This document shows, piece by piece, positions 1 to 5,808 of a stretch of DNA of 6,800 nt. The stretch lies in the NCBI GenBank assembly GCA_026645375.1, contig JAPFFX010000128.1:1-6800 (forward strand). Reading direction: 5' to 3'. Every line of letters starts with the position of its first letter. Position 1 is the stretch's first letter. This DNA comes from Citricoccus sp. WCRC_4. GTDB taxonomy: Bacteria > Actinomycetota > Actinomycetes > Actinomycetales > Micrococcaceae. The notes beneath the pieces are model-generated. The model saw only the letters and a list, made by a program, of their open reading frames with translations, had not been told where the DNA came from and did not search any database. The translations under genes were made by a program, and so were the position numbers.

Positions 1-233
1 AGTTCCTTGTCGAGGAGGGCCTGGCCGGCGTCGTGCCGGGGCAGGCGGACGGCGAGGTGCTCCCCCAGCCGGACCATCGTGTTGTCCCAGCCGCGCACGA
101 CACCGCCACCCGGGGTTGGATCCACGTCCTCGCCGATCGGCAGCGCCGCGAGGTCCGGGTGCTGGGATGCCAGCAGGGCGCGGACGAGTCCGGTCGTGAC
201 GTCCGGCTCGCCGGACCGGTGCTCCCGCGGCAT
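1..233 (-). CDS. Aminoglycoside phosphotransferase (APH)-like kinase, N-terminal part, cut by window edge
   Basis: The first 77 codons of a minus-strand gene; the rest lies beyond position 1. The start is ATG at 233, preceded by GGAAGG (241-246), a near-consensus Shine-Dalgarno 7 nt away. Visible in the sequence: an N-terminal helix (residues 12-25, then HPDLAALP), a glycine-rich turn (GGG at 42-44), GWDN at 48-51, the strand MVRLG, and LAVRLPR at 60-66. Known for the family: this is the N-lobe of APH/choline-kinase-like phosphotransferases, where the glycine turn contacts ATP and a basic residue in the following strand (here R63, where many members have Lys) holds the phosphates. The catalytic HGD and metal-binding DxD motifs would lie in the missing part, so activity cannot be judged. 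The substrate is unknown, and most chromosomal members are not proven resistance enzymes. The gene lies directly behind the gatB terminator, with only 33 nt between hairpin and start codon. Confidence 0.8.
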   Translation of the reverse strand, partial: MPREHRSGEPDVTTGLVRALLASQHPDLAALPIGEDVDPTPGGGVVRGWDNTMVRLGEHLAVRLPRHDAGQALLDKE

Positions 234-258
234 GTCCAGACCTTCCCGTGAGGGACGT

Positions 259-330
259 GAAAAGAATGGAGGTCAATAGATGACGTGGACGGGCCCGTTC
301 CCGGGCATCCGCGTCATCTATTGACCTCCA
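259..330 (-). terminator. Intrinsic terminator of the gatCAB operon
   Basis: Read on the minus strand, 28 nt after the gatB stop, a perfect 19-bp inverted repeat (312-330 with 267-285, arm TGGAGGTCAATAGATGACG) is followed at once by TTCTTTT (260-266). Inside it the stem continues as 3 bp (308-310/287-289) and then GCCCG/CGGGC (302-306/293-297), capped by a GGAA loop (298-301), a GNRA-type tetraloop. A U-tract exists only on the minus strand, so it should stop leftward transcripts from gatB. The arms are unusually long, and AT-richer than the surrounding DNA. Confidence 0.9.
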
Positions 331-358
331 GATCGTGGCGTGGGTGTTCCGGGCGGGA

Positions 359-1873
359 TTACTCCGTGACGCCCAGCTGCTCCATGACGATCTCCCGCAC
401 GCGGCCGGCGTCGGCCTGGCCGCGCGTGGCCTTCATGACCGGGCCGATCAGCGCGCCGATGGCCTGCAGCTTGCCGCCCCTGATCTTCTCCACCACGCCC
501 GGGTTCTGCGCGATGGCGTCCTGCACCGCGGTGGTGAGTGCGCCGTCGTCGGAGACGACCGCGAGCGACCGGGCCTCGACGATGGCCCGCGGGGAGCCCT
601 CACCGGCGGCCACGAACCCGAGGACCTGCTTGGCGATCTTGTCGTTGATCGTCTTCTCGGCGATCAGCGCCTCGACCTCCACGACGTCGGCCGGGGAGAC
701 CCCGAGCTCGGGGATGTCCTTGCCCTCCACGTTGGCCAGGCGGGCGATCTCGCCCATCCACCACTTGCGCGCCGCGGCGGCGGTGGCCCCGGCCGCGATG
801 GTGTCCGCGATCTCGTCCAGCACGCCGGCGTTGACGACGTCCCGGAACTCCTCGTCGGAGAAGCCCCAGTCGGCCTTCAGGCGCTTGCGGCGCTCTGCGG
901 GTGGCTCGGGCAGCTGGGCGCGCAGCTCCTCGATCCACTCGGGGGTGGTCACGATCGGCACCAGGTCCGGCTCCGGGAAGTACCGGTAGTCGTCCGCGTC
1001 CGACTTCGGCCGGCCCGAGGTGGTGGTGCGGGTGTCCTCGTGCCAGTGCCGGGTCTCCTGCACGATCGAGCCGCCGGCCTTGAGGATGGCGGCCTGGCGC
1101 TGGATCTCGTAGGTGACGGCGTGGGCGACGGCGCGCGTGGAGTTCACGTTCTTCGTCTCGGTGCGCGTGCCGAAGGCCGCGGTGCCCTTGGGCATCAGCG
1201 AGACGTTGGCGTCGCAGCGCACGTTGCCGCGTTCCATCCGCGCGTCCGAGATGCCCAGGTTCTTCACGATGTCCCGGACGGCCGTGACGTAGGCGCGGGC
1301 CAGTTCCGGTGCCCGCTCCCCCACTCCGGCGATCGGCTTGGTGACGATCTCGATCAGCGGCACGCCGGCGCGGTTGTAGTCCACCAGCGAGTGCGCCGCG
1401 TCCTGGATGCGGCCGGAGGCGCCACCGACGTGCGTGAGCTTGCCGGCGTCCTCCTCCATGTGAGCGCGCTCGATCTCCACGCGGAAGACCGTCCCGTCCT
1501 CCAGCTCGACGTCCAGCCAGCCGTCATGGGCGATGGGGTCGTCGTACTGGGAGGTCTGGAAGTTCTTCGGGGTGTCCGGGTAGAAGTAGTTCTTCCGGGC
1601 GAAGCCGCACGTCTCGGCGATCTGGCAGTTCAGGGCCAGTCCCAGCTTGATGGCGTACTCCACGGCCTTGCCGTTGACCACCGGAAGGACGCCGGGCAGT
1701 CCCAGGTCGACCTCGGTGACGTTGGTGTTGGGCACGTCCCCGAAGGCGTTGGCGGCCGAGGAGAACATCTTGGTCCTGGTGTTCAGCTCCACGTGGACCT
1801 CGAAGCCCAGGACCGGGTCGAACCCGGCCATCGCCTCGTCGAACGTGAGCACCTCGTCGGTGACGGCGGTCAT
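359..1873 (-). CDS. gatB: Asp-tRNA(Asn)/Glu-tRNA(Gln) amidotransferase subunit B
   Basis: Complete, 504 aa, the usual GatB length. GatB binds misacylated tRNA, phosphorylates the gamma-carboxyl of Glu-tRNA(Gln) (or Asp-tRNA(Asn)) with ATP, and uses ammonia from GatA to make the amide. It works in the cytoplasmic GatCAB complex. Family motifs seen: GFEVHVEL (23-30), FARKNYFYPDTPKNFQTSQY (91-110), the acidic metal/ATP motif around ERAHMEED (135-142), the GatB signature DYNRAGVPLIEIV (165-177), RGNVRCDANVS (215-225) and DYRYFPEPDL (295-304). Residues from about 350 form the helical linker and the C-terminal YqeY-like tRNA-binding domain, with GKLQAIGALIGPVMKATRGQ at 467-486. ATG at 1873 overlaps the gatA stop as ATGA, and AGGAGGAG (1881-1888) lies 7 nt upstream inside gatA, so the two genes are translationally coupled. 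No truncation or missing motif is seen. Transcription ends at the hairpin 259-330. Confidence 0.98.
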   Translation of the reverse strand: MTAVTDEVLTFDEAMAGFDPVLGFEVHVELNTRTKMFSSAANAFGDVPNTNVTEVDLGLPGVLPVVNGKAVEYAIKLGLALNCQIAETCGFARKNYFYPDTPKNFQTSQYDDPIAHDGWLDVELEDGTVFRVEIERAHMEEDAGKLTHVGGASGRIQDAAHSLVDYNRAGVPLIEIVTKPIAGVGERAPELARAYVTAVRDIVKNLGISDARMERGNVRCDANVSLMPKGTAAFGTRTETKNVNSTRAVAHAVTYEIQRQAAILKAGGSIVQETRHWHEDTRTTTSGRPKSDADDYRYFPEPDLVPIVTTPEWIEELRAQLPEPPAERRKRLKADWGFSDEEFRDVVNAGVLDEIADTIAAGATAAAARKWWMGEIARLANVEGKDIPELGVSPADVVEVEALIAEKTINDKIAKQVLGFVAAGEGSPRAIVEARSLAVVSDDGALTTAVQDAIAQNPGVVEKIRGGKLQAIGALIGPVMKATRGQADAGRVREIVMEQLGVTE

Positions 1874-3474
1874 CGGTTCTCTCCTCCTGCGGTGCGGTCA
1901 GCGGTCCCGACGCCGACCGGCTGGGTGCTGCGGGTGTCGTCCAGTTCCGGGGCCTGGGCCCAGAGCTGTGCGCCCCAGGCCTGTTCCAGCCGGCTCTCCA
2001 GGGCCGCGGCGGCCCGGTACATCACGGCGTCGCCGCGGGCCGGGGCGAGGAACTGCACGCCGACGGGCAGGCCCTCGGCCAGTCCGCCGGGCACGGAGAT
2101 GCCGGGGATGCCCGCCAGGTTCGCCGGGATGGTGGCGACGTCGTTGAGGTACATCGCCAACGGGTCGTCGATCTTCTCGCCCAGGCCGAACGCGGTGGTC
2201 GGGGAGGTCGGGGAGATGAGCACGTCGACCTTCGAGAAGGCCTCGTCGAAGTCCCGCTGCACGAGCGTGCGGATCTTCTGCGCGGAGCCGTAGTAGGCGT
2301 CGTAGTACCCGGCCGAGAGGGCGTAGGTGCCCAGGATGATGCGGCGCTTGACCTCCTCGCCGAAGCCGGCCGCGCGGGTGGCGCCCATGACCTGCTCGAT
2401 CGTGCCGCCCTCCTCGGGGACGACCCGGTTGCCGTACCGGACACCGTCGAACTTGGCCAGGTTGGAGGAGGCCTCCGAGGGCATGATCAGGTAGTAGGCG
2501 CCCAGGGCGTACTTCAGGTGTGGGCAGGAGACCTCGATGACCTCGGCGCCGGCGTCCTGCAGGACGGTCACGGCCTCGCGGAAGCGCTCGAGGACACCCT
2601 CCTGGTAGCCCTCGCCCTTGAGCTCGGAGACGATGCCGATCCGCAGGCCCGTCACGTCGTGCTGCCGGGCTGCGGTCAGCAGTCCCTCCAGGGGCTCGGT
2701 CAGCGAGGTGGAGTCCTTCGCATCGTGGCCGCCGAGCAGTTCCTGCAGGGCGGCGGCGTCCTGGACCGTCCGGGCCACGGGGCCGATCTGGTCCAGGGAG
2801 GAGGCCATGGCGATCACGCCGTAGCGGGAGACCCCGCCGTAGGTGGGCTTGGCGCCCACCGTGCCGGTGACGGCGCCCGGCTGGCGGATCGAGCCCCCGG
2901 TGTCCGAGCCGAGCGCCAGCGGGGCCATGAACGAGGCCACGGCCGCGGCCGACCCGCCGCCGGAACCACCGGGGATCCGGTCCAGGTCCCAGGGGTTGCG
3001 GGTGTTGCCGAACGCGGAGTGCTCGGTCGAACCGCCCATGGCGAACTCGTCCAGGTTGGTCTTGCCGAGGATGGGCAGCCGGGCCTGGCGCAGCTTCGTC
3101 ACCACGGTGGCGTCATAGGGGCTCATCCAGCCCTCGAGCATCCTCGAACCGGCGGTCGTCGGCTGGCCGATGGTGACGATGTTGTCCTTCACGGCCACCG
3201 GGACGCCGGCCAGCGGGTGCAGGGCCTCGGCCTCGGCGCCCCCGGCGGCGCGGATCGCGTCCACCTCGGCCGCCACGGCGAGCGCCTCGTCTGCGTTGAC
3301 GTGCAGGAAGGCGTGGACGCCGCGCTCCCCGCCGTCCACGGCGGCGATCCGGTCCAGGTGGGCCTGGGTCAGCTCCACGGAGGTGATCTCCCCCACCCGC
3401 AGCCGCTCGGCCATCTGGAGGGCGGTCAGGCGGATCAGATCATTCGTCTCGGTCGTCTCGGTCGTCTCGCTCAT
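1870..3474 (-). CDS. gatA: Asp-tRNA(Asn)/Glu-tRNA(Gln) amidotransferase subunit A
   Basis: Complete, 534 aa from ATG 3474. GatA is the glutaminase of GatCAB: it frees ammonia from glutamine and passes it through a channel to GatB. It belongs to the amidase-signature family (Ser-cisSer-Lys triad). The triad is visible: Lys96 in VAVKDNI, cis-Ser171 in PGGSGGGS and nucleophile Ser195 in SDTGGSIRQPG. The 75- and 24-residue spacings match the family. GKTNLDEFAMG, KPTYGGVSRYG and SSLDQIGPVART are also typical. Start choice: a GTG at 3483 is in frame, overlapping the gatC stop as GTGA, but its first base is the last base of the only Shine-Dalgarno (GGGGAG, 3483-3488). That site is 8 nt from ATG 3474, so ATG is preferred. 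The N-terminus carries a short ETT repeat encoded by a 9-bp tandem repeat. The 3' end overlaps gatB by 4 nt. Confidence 0.98.
   Translation of the reverse strand: MSETTETTETNDLIRLTALQMAERLRVGEITSVELTQAHLDRIAAVDGGERGVHAFLHVNADEALAVAAEVDAIRAAGGAEAEALHPLAGVPVAVKDNIVTIGQPTTAGSRMLEGWMSPYDATVVTKLRQARLPILGKTNLDEFAMGGSTEHSAFGNTRNPWDLDRIPGGSGGGSAAAVASFMAPLALGSDTGGSIRQPGAVTGTVGAKPTYGGVSRYGVIAMASSLDQIGPVARTVQDAAALQELLGGHDAKDSTSLTEPLEGLLTAARQHDVTGLRIGIVSELKGEGYQEGVLERFREAVTVLQDAGAEVIEVSCPHLKYALGAYYLIMPSEASSNLAKFDGVRYGNRVVPEEGGTIEQVMGATRAAGFGEEVKRRIILGTYALSAGYYDAYYGSAQKIRTLVQRDFDEAFSKVDVLISPTSPTTAFGLGEKIDDPLAMYLNDVATIPANLAGIPGISVPGGLAEGLPVGVQFLAPARGDAVMYRAAAALESRLEQAWGAQLWAQAPELDDTRSTQPVGVGTADRTAGGENR
3444..3470. 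repeat. 9-bp tandem repeat in the gatA 5' end
   Basis: Three head-to-tail copies of TCGTCTCGG (plus strand: 3444-3452, 3453-3461, 3462-3470), the last differing in its final base. On the coding strand they encode the Ser/Glu/Thr run at residues 2-10 of GatA, before the conserved fold begins near residue 11. The repeat is a multiple of three, so a copy-number change would only lengthen or shorten a tail outside the conserved fold. Confidence 0.85.
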
Positions 3475-3479
3475 GCGTG

Positions 3480-3776
3480 TCACTCCCCGTCCAGGATCGC
3501 GGGCACCCGGAACTGGCCGTCCTCGGCCTCCGGGGCCATGGCCAGGGCCTGCTCCTGGGAGAGCATCTCCCCCGGCTCGTCCTCCCGGAACACGTTGGTC
3601 AGGGGGATCGGGTGGGACGTCGGCGGCACGTCGTCCCCGGCGACCTCGCTGACGGCGGCGACGGCATCCATGATGACGGCGAGTTCACCGGACATCTTGT
3701 CCAGTTCCTGCTCGTCCATCCGGATGTGGGCCAGTCGCGCCAGGTGGGCGACGTCCTCACGGGTGATGGCGGACAT
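3480..3776 (-). CDS. gatC: Asp-tRNA(Asn)/Glu-tRNA(Gln) amidotransferase subunit C
   Basis: Complete, 98 aa, the normal size for GatC. GatC wraps around the GatA-GatB interface and is needed for stable assembly of the amidotransferase. Visible: the N-terminal helix typical of the family (ITREDVAHLARLAHIRMDEQE, residues 4-24), a second amphipathic helix (LDKMSGELAVIMDAVAAVSE), then the extended segment with TSHPIPLTNVFREDEP and a C-terminal FRVPAILDGE close to the conserved (F)xVPxx end. ATG at 3776 has AGGAG (3781-3785) 4 nt upstream. The stop is 5 nt from the gatA ATG, so this is the first gene of gatCAB. The 78 nt up to the GNAT gene (3777-3854) hold no good promoter: TAGACT (3820-3825, minus) resembles a -10 box but has no matching -35. 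Co-transcription with the GNAT gene is therefore possible. Confidence 0.97.
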   Translation of the reverse strand: MSAITREDVAHLARLAHIRMDEQELDKMSGELAVIMDAVAAVSEVAGDDVPPTSHPIPLTNVFREDEPGEMLSQEQALAMAPEAEDGQFRVPAILDGE

Positions 3777-3854
3777 GGGTCTCCTGTGGTCTTCCGCGGA
3801 TGGTGTGGTTCGGTTGACCAGTCTAGTCCCGGAGCAGTGCGGGCCGGGCCCGGT

Positions 3855-4484
3855 TCACACCGGCCGGCGGAACACCCAGTAGAGCTGGTCGGTGCCGTCC
3901 GTGGGCTCCTGGCCGATGTCTGACAGGCGCCAGTCCCGTTCGGGGACCCGGACGAAACCCTCCGACTCGTACAGCCGGTGGGCCGAGGTCATGGTCTCCA
4001 TGGTGGTGAGCACCACCGCCTCGATGCCCTCCAGCTGCTCGGCGCGGTCGATCGCGGCACGGACCAGGGCACGGGCCACGCCGCGGCGCTGGACGGCGGG
4101 GTCCACGGCCAGCATCCGGAACTCGAACTCCCCGTCCCGGGCCGTCTCGGACATCGGCATGCCCGGCAGCGTCAGGACCACCGAACCGGCCACGACGGTC
4201 CGTGCCTCCCTGCCGTCCCCGACCTCGACCTCGCCCACGAGCACGCGCGCCAGGCCGGTACGGCCGGCGACGTCCTGCAGGTTCTCGATGTAGGTGTCCT
4301 CGGGGTGGACGTGTCCGCCGTCCACGTAGGACGCCACGGTCAGGTGGGCGATCGCGTCGTGGTCCTGCTCGCGGGCGTAGCGCACGGTCACGCCGTCCAC
4401 GCGGGACGTCAGCGGGGGCCAGTCGTCCTCGTGCAGTCCAAGATGCGCCTGGTCATCGGTCGGTCCGTGGTCGTCGTGGGGCAC
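3855..4484 (-). CDS. GNAT-family N-acetyltransferase
   Basis: Complete, 209 aa from GTG 4484. GNAT enzymes move an acetyl group from acetyl-CoA to an amine; the substrate here cannot be read from sequence. After a hydrophilic N-terminal extension rich in Asp and His (residues 1-28), the fold begins at VTVRYAREQDHDAIAHLTVASY (32-53). Strands around 79-106 lead to motif A, FRMLAVDPAVQRRGVARAL (122-140), whose QRRGVA matches the Q/RxxGxG/A pyrophosphate loop of acetyl-CoA binding. Motif B is SAHRLYESEGFVRVPERDW (167-185), and YWVFRRP closes the protein. The GTG start lies 6 nt after TAGGAT, a -10-like hexamer, which fits a leaderless mRNA; the AGGA inside it could instead act as a weak ribosome site. 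The gene lies 78 nt upstream of gatC on the same strand and may share its transcript. A 10-bp GC palindrome (3844-3853) just after the stop has no U-tract. Confidence 0.9.
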   Translation of the reverse strand: MPHDDHGPTDDQAHLGLHEDDWPPLTSRVDGVTVRYAREQDHDAIAHLTVASYVDGGHVHPEDTYIENLQDVAGRTGLARVLVGEVEVGDGREARTVVAGSVVLTLPGMPMSETARDGEFEFRMLAVDPAVQRRGVARALVRAAIDRAEQLEGIEAVVLTTMETMTSAHRLYESEGFVRVPERDWRLSDIGQEPTDGTDQLYWVFRRPV

Positions 4485-4490
4485 GCCGAA

Positions 4491-4496
4491 ATCCTA
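4491..4496 (-). promoter_or_regulatory. Putative -10 box for leaderless transcription of the GNAT gene
   Basis: TAGGAT on the minus strand fits the actinobacterial TAnnnT -10 pattern. Its last base is 7 nt before the GTG start, exactly where a transcript beginning at the G of GTG would require it. No TTGAC-like -35 is present at 16-19 nt, which is common in high-GC actinobacteria. Its sequence also contains AGGA, so a short-leader reading is not excluded. Confidence 0.45.
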
Positions 4497-4531
4497 CGCG
4501 TGGGCCGTGTGCGTGGCGAGAACGGCGCAGT

Positions 4532-4601
4532 GTCGACGTCACGGGTCAGATCAAGGTAGCCGTCTTCCGGCATGTGTTCCGGCACGTGCGCGGTCGACGT
4601 C
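4532..4601. repeat. Cluster of short direct repeats
   Basis: Two head-to-tail 12-mers, TTCCGGCATGTG (4565-4576) and TTCCGGCACGTG (4577-4588), differ at one base. They are flanked by two identical 9-mers, GTCGACGTC, at 4532-4540 and 4593-4601. Each 9-mer contains two overlapping palindromes (GTCGAC, GACGTC). The layout resembles regulator-binding sites, but no regulator gene is in the window. Confidence 0.5.
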
Positions 4602-4634
4602 TGGATCTGCCAGTGGATCACCGGCGGCGCGGCT

Positions 4635-4693
4635 CGGGCATCGTCCCGTCTGCATCGTCCCTCATGCGTGGCCTGCGTGTCGGACGATGCCCG
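4635..4693. repeat. 12-bp inverted repeat with an extra copy of one arm
   Basis: CGGGCATCGTCC (4635-4646) is the exact reverse complement of GGACGATGCCCG (4682-4693). A second copy of nine bases of the left arm, GCATCGTCC, lies at 4652-4660, so the right arm could pair with either one, with a 35-nt or a 21-nt loop. No U-tract follows on either strand, so it is not a standard terminator. Confidence 0.55.
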
Positions 4694-4843
4694 GAAGTCC
4701 ACCGACAAGCCGGGCGGGAGACCGGAGGTAGCTTCATCCCGTGCGGGTGATGTCGTGCCCTGTTGGGGCGGAATAGGTTTGCAGGCAGAGCCGGGGCGAT
4801 CCGGTCCAACCGTGTTCCTGGGCTCACCACATCGGAACCGGAT

Positions 4844-4848
4844 GGAGA
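4844..4848 (+). promoter_or_regulatory. Ribosome binding site deciding the CMD-like start
   Basis: GGAGA stands 2 nt before ATG 4850 and, counted from GGAG, 8 nt before ATG 4856. Only the second distance is normal, so 4856 is the likelier start; using 4850 would add two residues. Confidence 0.6.
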
Positions 4849-4855
4849 CATGACC

Positions 4856-5182
4856 ATGACCGACGAAGAGAACCCCGTCATCGACACCCTCGCCGAGATC
4901 ACCACCGCATCCATCAACCACTGCAATCTCGCCCCTCGCGAGTTGATGCTGGCACGGATCGCAGTACTCGCGGCAGTCGACGCCCCGCCGGCCTCATACC
5001 TGCTCAATGCCGGTGAGGCACTCGACGTCGGCATCACCCTGGAGGACGTCCAGGGCATTCTCATCGCCGTGGCGCCGATCATCGGAACGCCCCGGATCGT
5101 GGCGGCAGCCGGCCACCTCGCCGAGGCGCTCGGCTTCGCCATCGGCCTCGAGGCCCAGGCCGAAGCCACAGACGAAGGCTGA
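4856..5182 (+). CDS. Small carboxymuconolactone decarboxylase (CMD)-family-like protein
   Basis: 108 aa, all-helical by appearance, acidic at both ends. LAPRELMLARIAVLAAVDAP (25-44) followed by ASYLLNAGEALDVGITLEDVQGILIAVAPIIGTPR (46-80) matches the helical hairpin of the CMD/AhpD fold as found in many short actinobacterial members. The AhpD-type CxxC redox pair and its proton-relay His are absent; the only Cys is C23, so peroxidase activity is unlikely. The real CMD reaction is not implied either. The function is unknown; oligomeric enzyme or binding protein are both possible. Start choice: ATG 4856 has GGAG 8 nt upstream; ATG 4850 is too close to it, and a much earlier in-frame TTG (4763) would add a basic stretch unlike the family. 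It is the only plus-strand gene here, divergent from the GNAT gene and convergent with the lipoprotein gene. Confidence 0.85.
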   Translation: MTDEENPVIDTLAEITTASINHCNLAPRELMLARIAVLAAVDAPPASYLLNAGEALDVGITLEDVQGILIAVAPIIGTPRIVAAAGHLAEALGFAIGLEAQAEATDEG

Positions 5183-5214
5183 CCTCTCCCGGGGGGCCAG
5201 TCGGGCCGACCGCA

Positions 5215-5242
5215 CCGATCGCCACCCACGGATGGCGATCGG
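5215..5242. terminator. Hairpin between convergent genes, possible bidirectional terminator
   Basis: CCGATCGCCA (5215-5224) and TGGCGATCGG (5233-5242) form a perfect 10-bp stem with an 8-nt loop. It lies 32 nt after the CMD-like stop and 6 nt beyond the lipoprotein stop. No T-run follows on either strand, so it would be a U-less terminator or an mRNA 3'-end stabiliser. The position between two converging stops is the main support. Confidence 0.6.
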
Positions 5243-5248
5243 GCGCGT

Positions 5249-5743
5249 CTAGCAGGCCAAATCGCGCCGAAGGTCCTGCAATGCCGCACGCACGTCTGCT
5301 GTCTCGTCCCGAAGGGAGACGATGGCCTCCGGCACGGCGCTGTCGTCCGGGATCGCGTCGATCGCGGCACGGAGATCGTCGACGCTGGCCTTGACCTCAT
5401 CGACGCGGTCCTGGGCGAGATCTCGAGCATCCGTGACCAGGGCGTCGAAGGACGCGTTCACCTCGTCCCGCGCCAGACGGATCTGCTCGAGGCTGGCCTC
5501 GGACTTCAGGGTGGCCCGGAATTCGCTGACGGCGTCAGCGAACCGATCCGCGGACGCGCAGGCTTGCGAGACCTGGTCCGTGGGGGTTGAGCTCTGCGGA
5601 GTGGGCGTGCTTTCCTGTGCGGTCATGCTCTCCGGAGGTGTACTCTCCTGCGGGGTTCCACCGGTACACGCCGCCATGGCCAACAACAACGTGGCCGCGC
5701 CGATGGCCACAACGCCTGCGGCCGATGACTTCTTGCCTTTCAT
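5249..5743 (-). CDS. Small secreted lipoprotein, function unknown
   Basis: 164 aa. The start is ATG 5743, with AGGAGG (5749-5754) 5 nt upstream; a longer frame to 5782 lacks such a site and would put 13 residues before the signal. Residues 1-26 are a lipoprotein signal: basic MKGKK, a hydrophobic stretch, and the lipobox AMAAC with Cys26 as the likely lipidated residue. A Thr/Ser/Pro/Gln linker with repeated (Q)ESTP units follows (27-57). Residues 58-164 are predicted almost wholly helical with a high Asp/Ala/Arg/Glu content and heptad-like spacing, suggesting a helical hairpin or coiled coil. Two cysteines remain, Cys62 at the start of this domain and Cys164 as the very last residue, so a disulfide tying the ends is plausible. 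Likely site: outer face of the membrane. I do not recognise a named family. It has its own upstream spacer (5744-5973), suggesting a single-gene transcript. Confidence 0.85.
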   Translation of the reverse strand: MKGKKSSAAGVVAIGAATLLLAMAACTGGTPQESTPPESMTAQESTPTPQSSTPTDQVSQACASADRFADAVSEFRATLKSEASLEQIRLARDEVNASFDALVTDARDLAQDRVDEVKASVDDLRAAIDAIPDDSAVPEAIVSLRDETADVRAALQDLRRDLAC

Positions 5744-5767
5744 GGTGGCCTCCTCTGGGCCGAGCCG

Positions 5768-5796
5768 ATCCTGGGACGCCATGGCGGGCCCAGGAT
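5768..5796. repeat. Inverted repeat in the lipoprotein leader
   Basis: ATCCTGGG (5768-5775) pairs with CCCAGGAT (5789-5796), and between them is a perfect 10-bp palindrome, CGCCATGGCG (5777-5786). It lies 24 nt upstream of the lipoprotein ATG, outside its ribosome site. It could be an operator or a leader hairpin; no T-run makes a terminator unlikely. Confidence 0.5.
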
Positions 5797-5808
5797 TCTC
5801 GACACTGA

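Larger units (their letters stand above)
4485..4855. other. Divergent intergenic region with short repeats, no convincing gene
   Basis: 371 bp between the divergent GNAT (minus) and CMD-like (plus) starts. Open frames here have no recognisable product, good ribosome site or family pattern. It holds direct repeats at 4532-4601, an inverted repeat at 4635-4693, the GNAT -10 box at 4491-4496 and, towards the plus-strand gene, TAGGTT at 4774-4779, a weak -10 candidate with no matching -35. The length is generous for two promoters in such a genome, so an unseen small RNA or regulator-binding sites are possible. Confidence 0.6.

Noticed and set aside
335..2293. Very long plus-strand open frame opposite gatB and gatA
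   Set aside because: Its product is low-complexity Gly/Val/Asp/His-rich sequence typical of the antisense of high-GC genes, while the opposite strand encodes unmistakable GatB and GatA.
3820..3825. TAGACT as a promoter for gatC
   Set aside because: No -35 at suitable spacing (the region is GC-only); kept only as a remark under gatC.
3844..3853. CCGGGCCCGG palindrome after the GNAT gene as a terminator
   Set aside because: Only 10 bp with no loop and no U-tract; GC palindromes of this size are expected in such a genome.
2518..3882. Long plus-strand open frame opposite gatA and gatC
   Set aside because: It is antisense to two well-supported genes, its composition is that of a shadow frame, and no family motif is visible.
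4770..4774. GGAAT as a SigH/SigR-type -35 for the CMD-like gene
   Set aside because: No GTT at 16-19 nt downstream.
4572..4853. Plus-strand frame ending just before the CMD-like start, with several cysteines
   Set aside because: No ribosome site, no periodic Cys spacing such as a zinc motif, and it crosses the repeat-rich spacer.
4763..4855. Upstream TTG extension of the CMD-like gene
   Set aside because: No good ribosome site, it adds a basic stretch unlike the family, and ATG 4856 has a properly spaced site.
4618..5430. 270-codon minus-strand frame covering the CMD-like gene and the end of the lipoprotein gene
   Set aside because: It overlaps two better-supported genes in other frames and has Ser/Arg-rich shadow composition with no recognisable domain.
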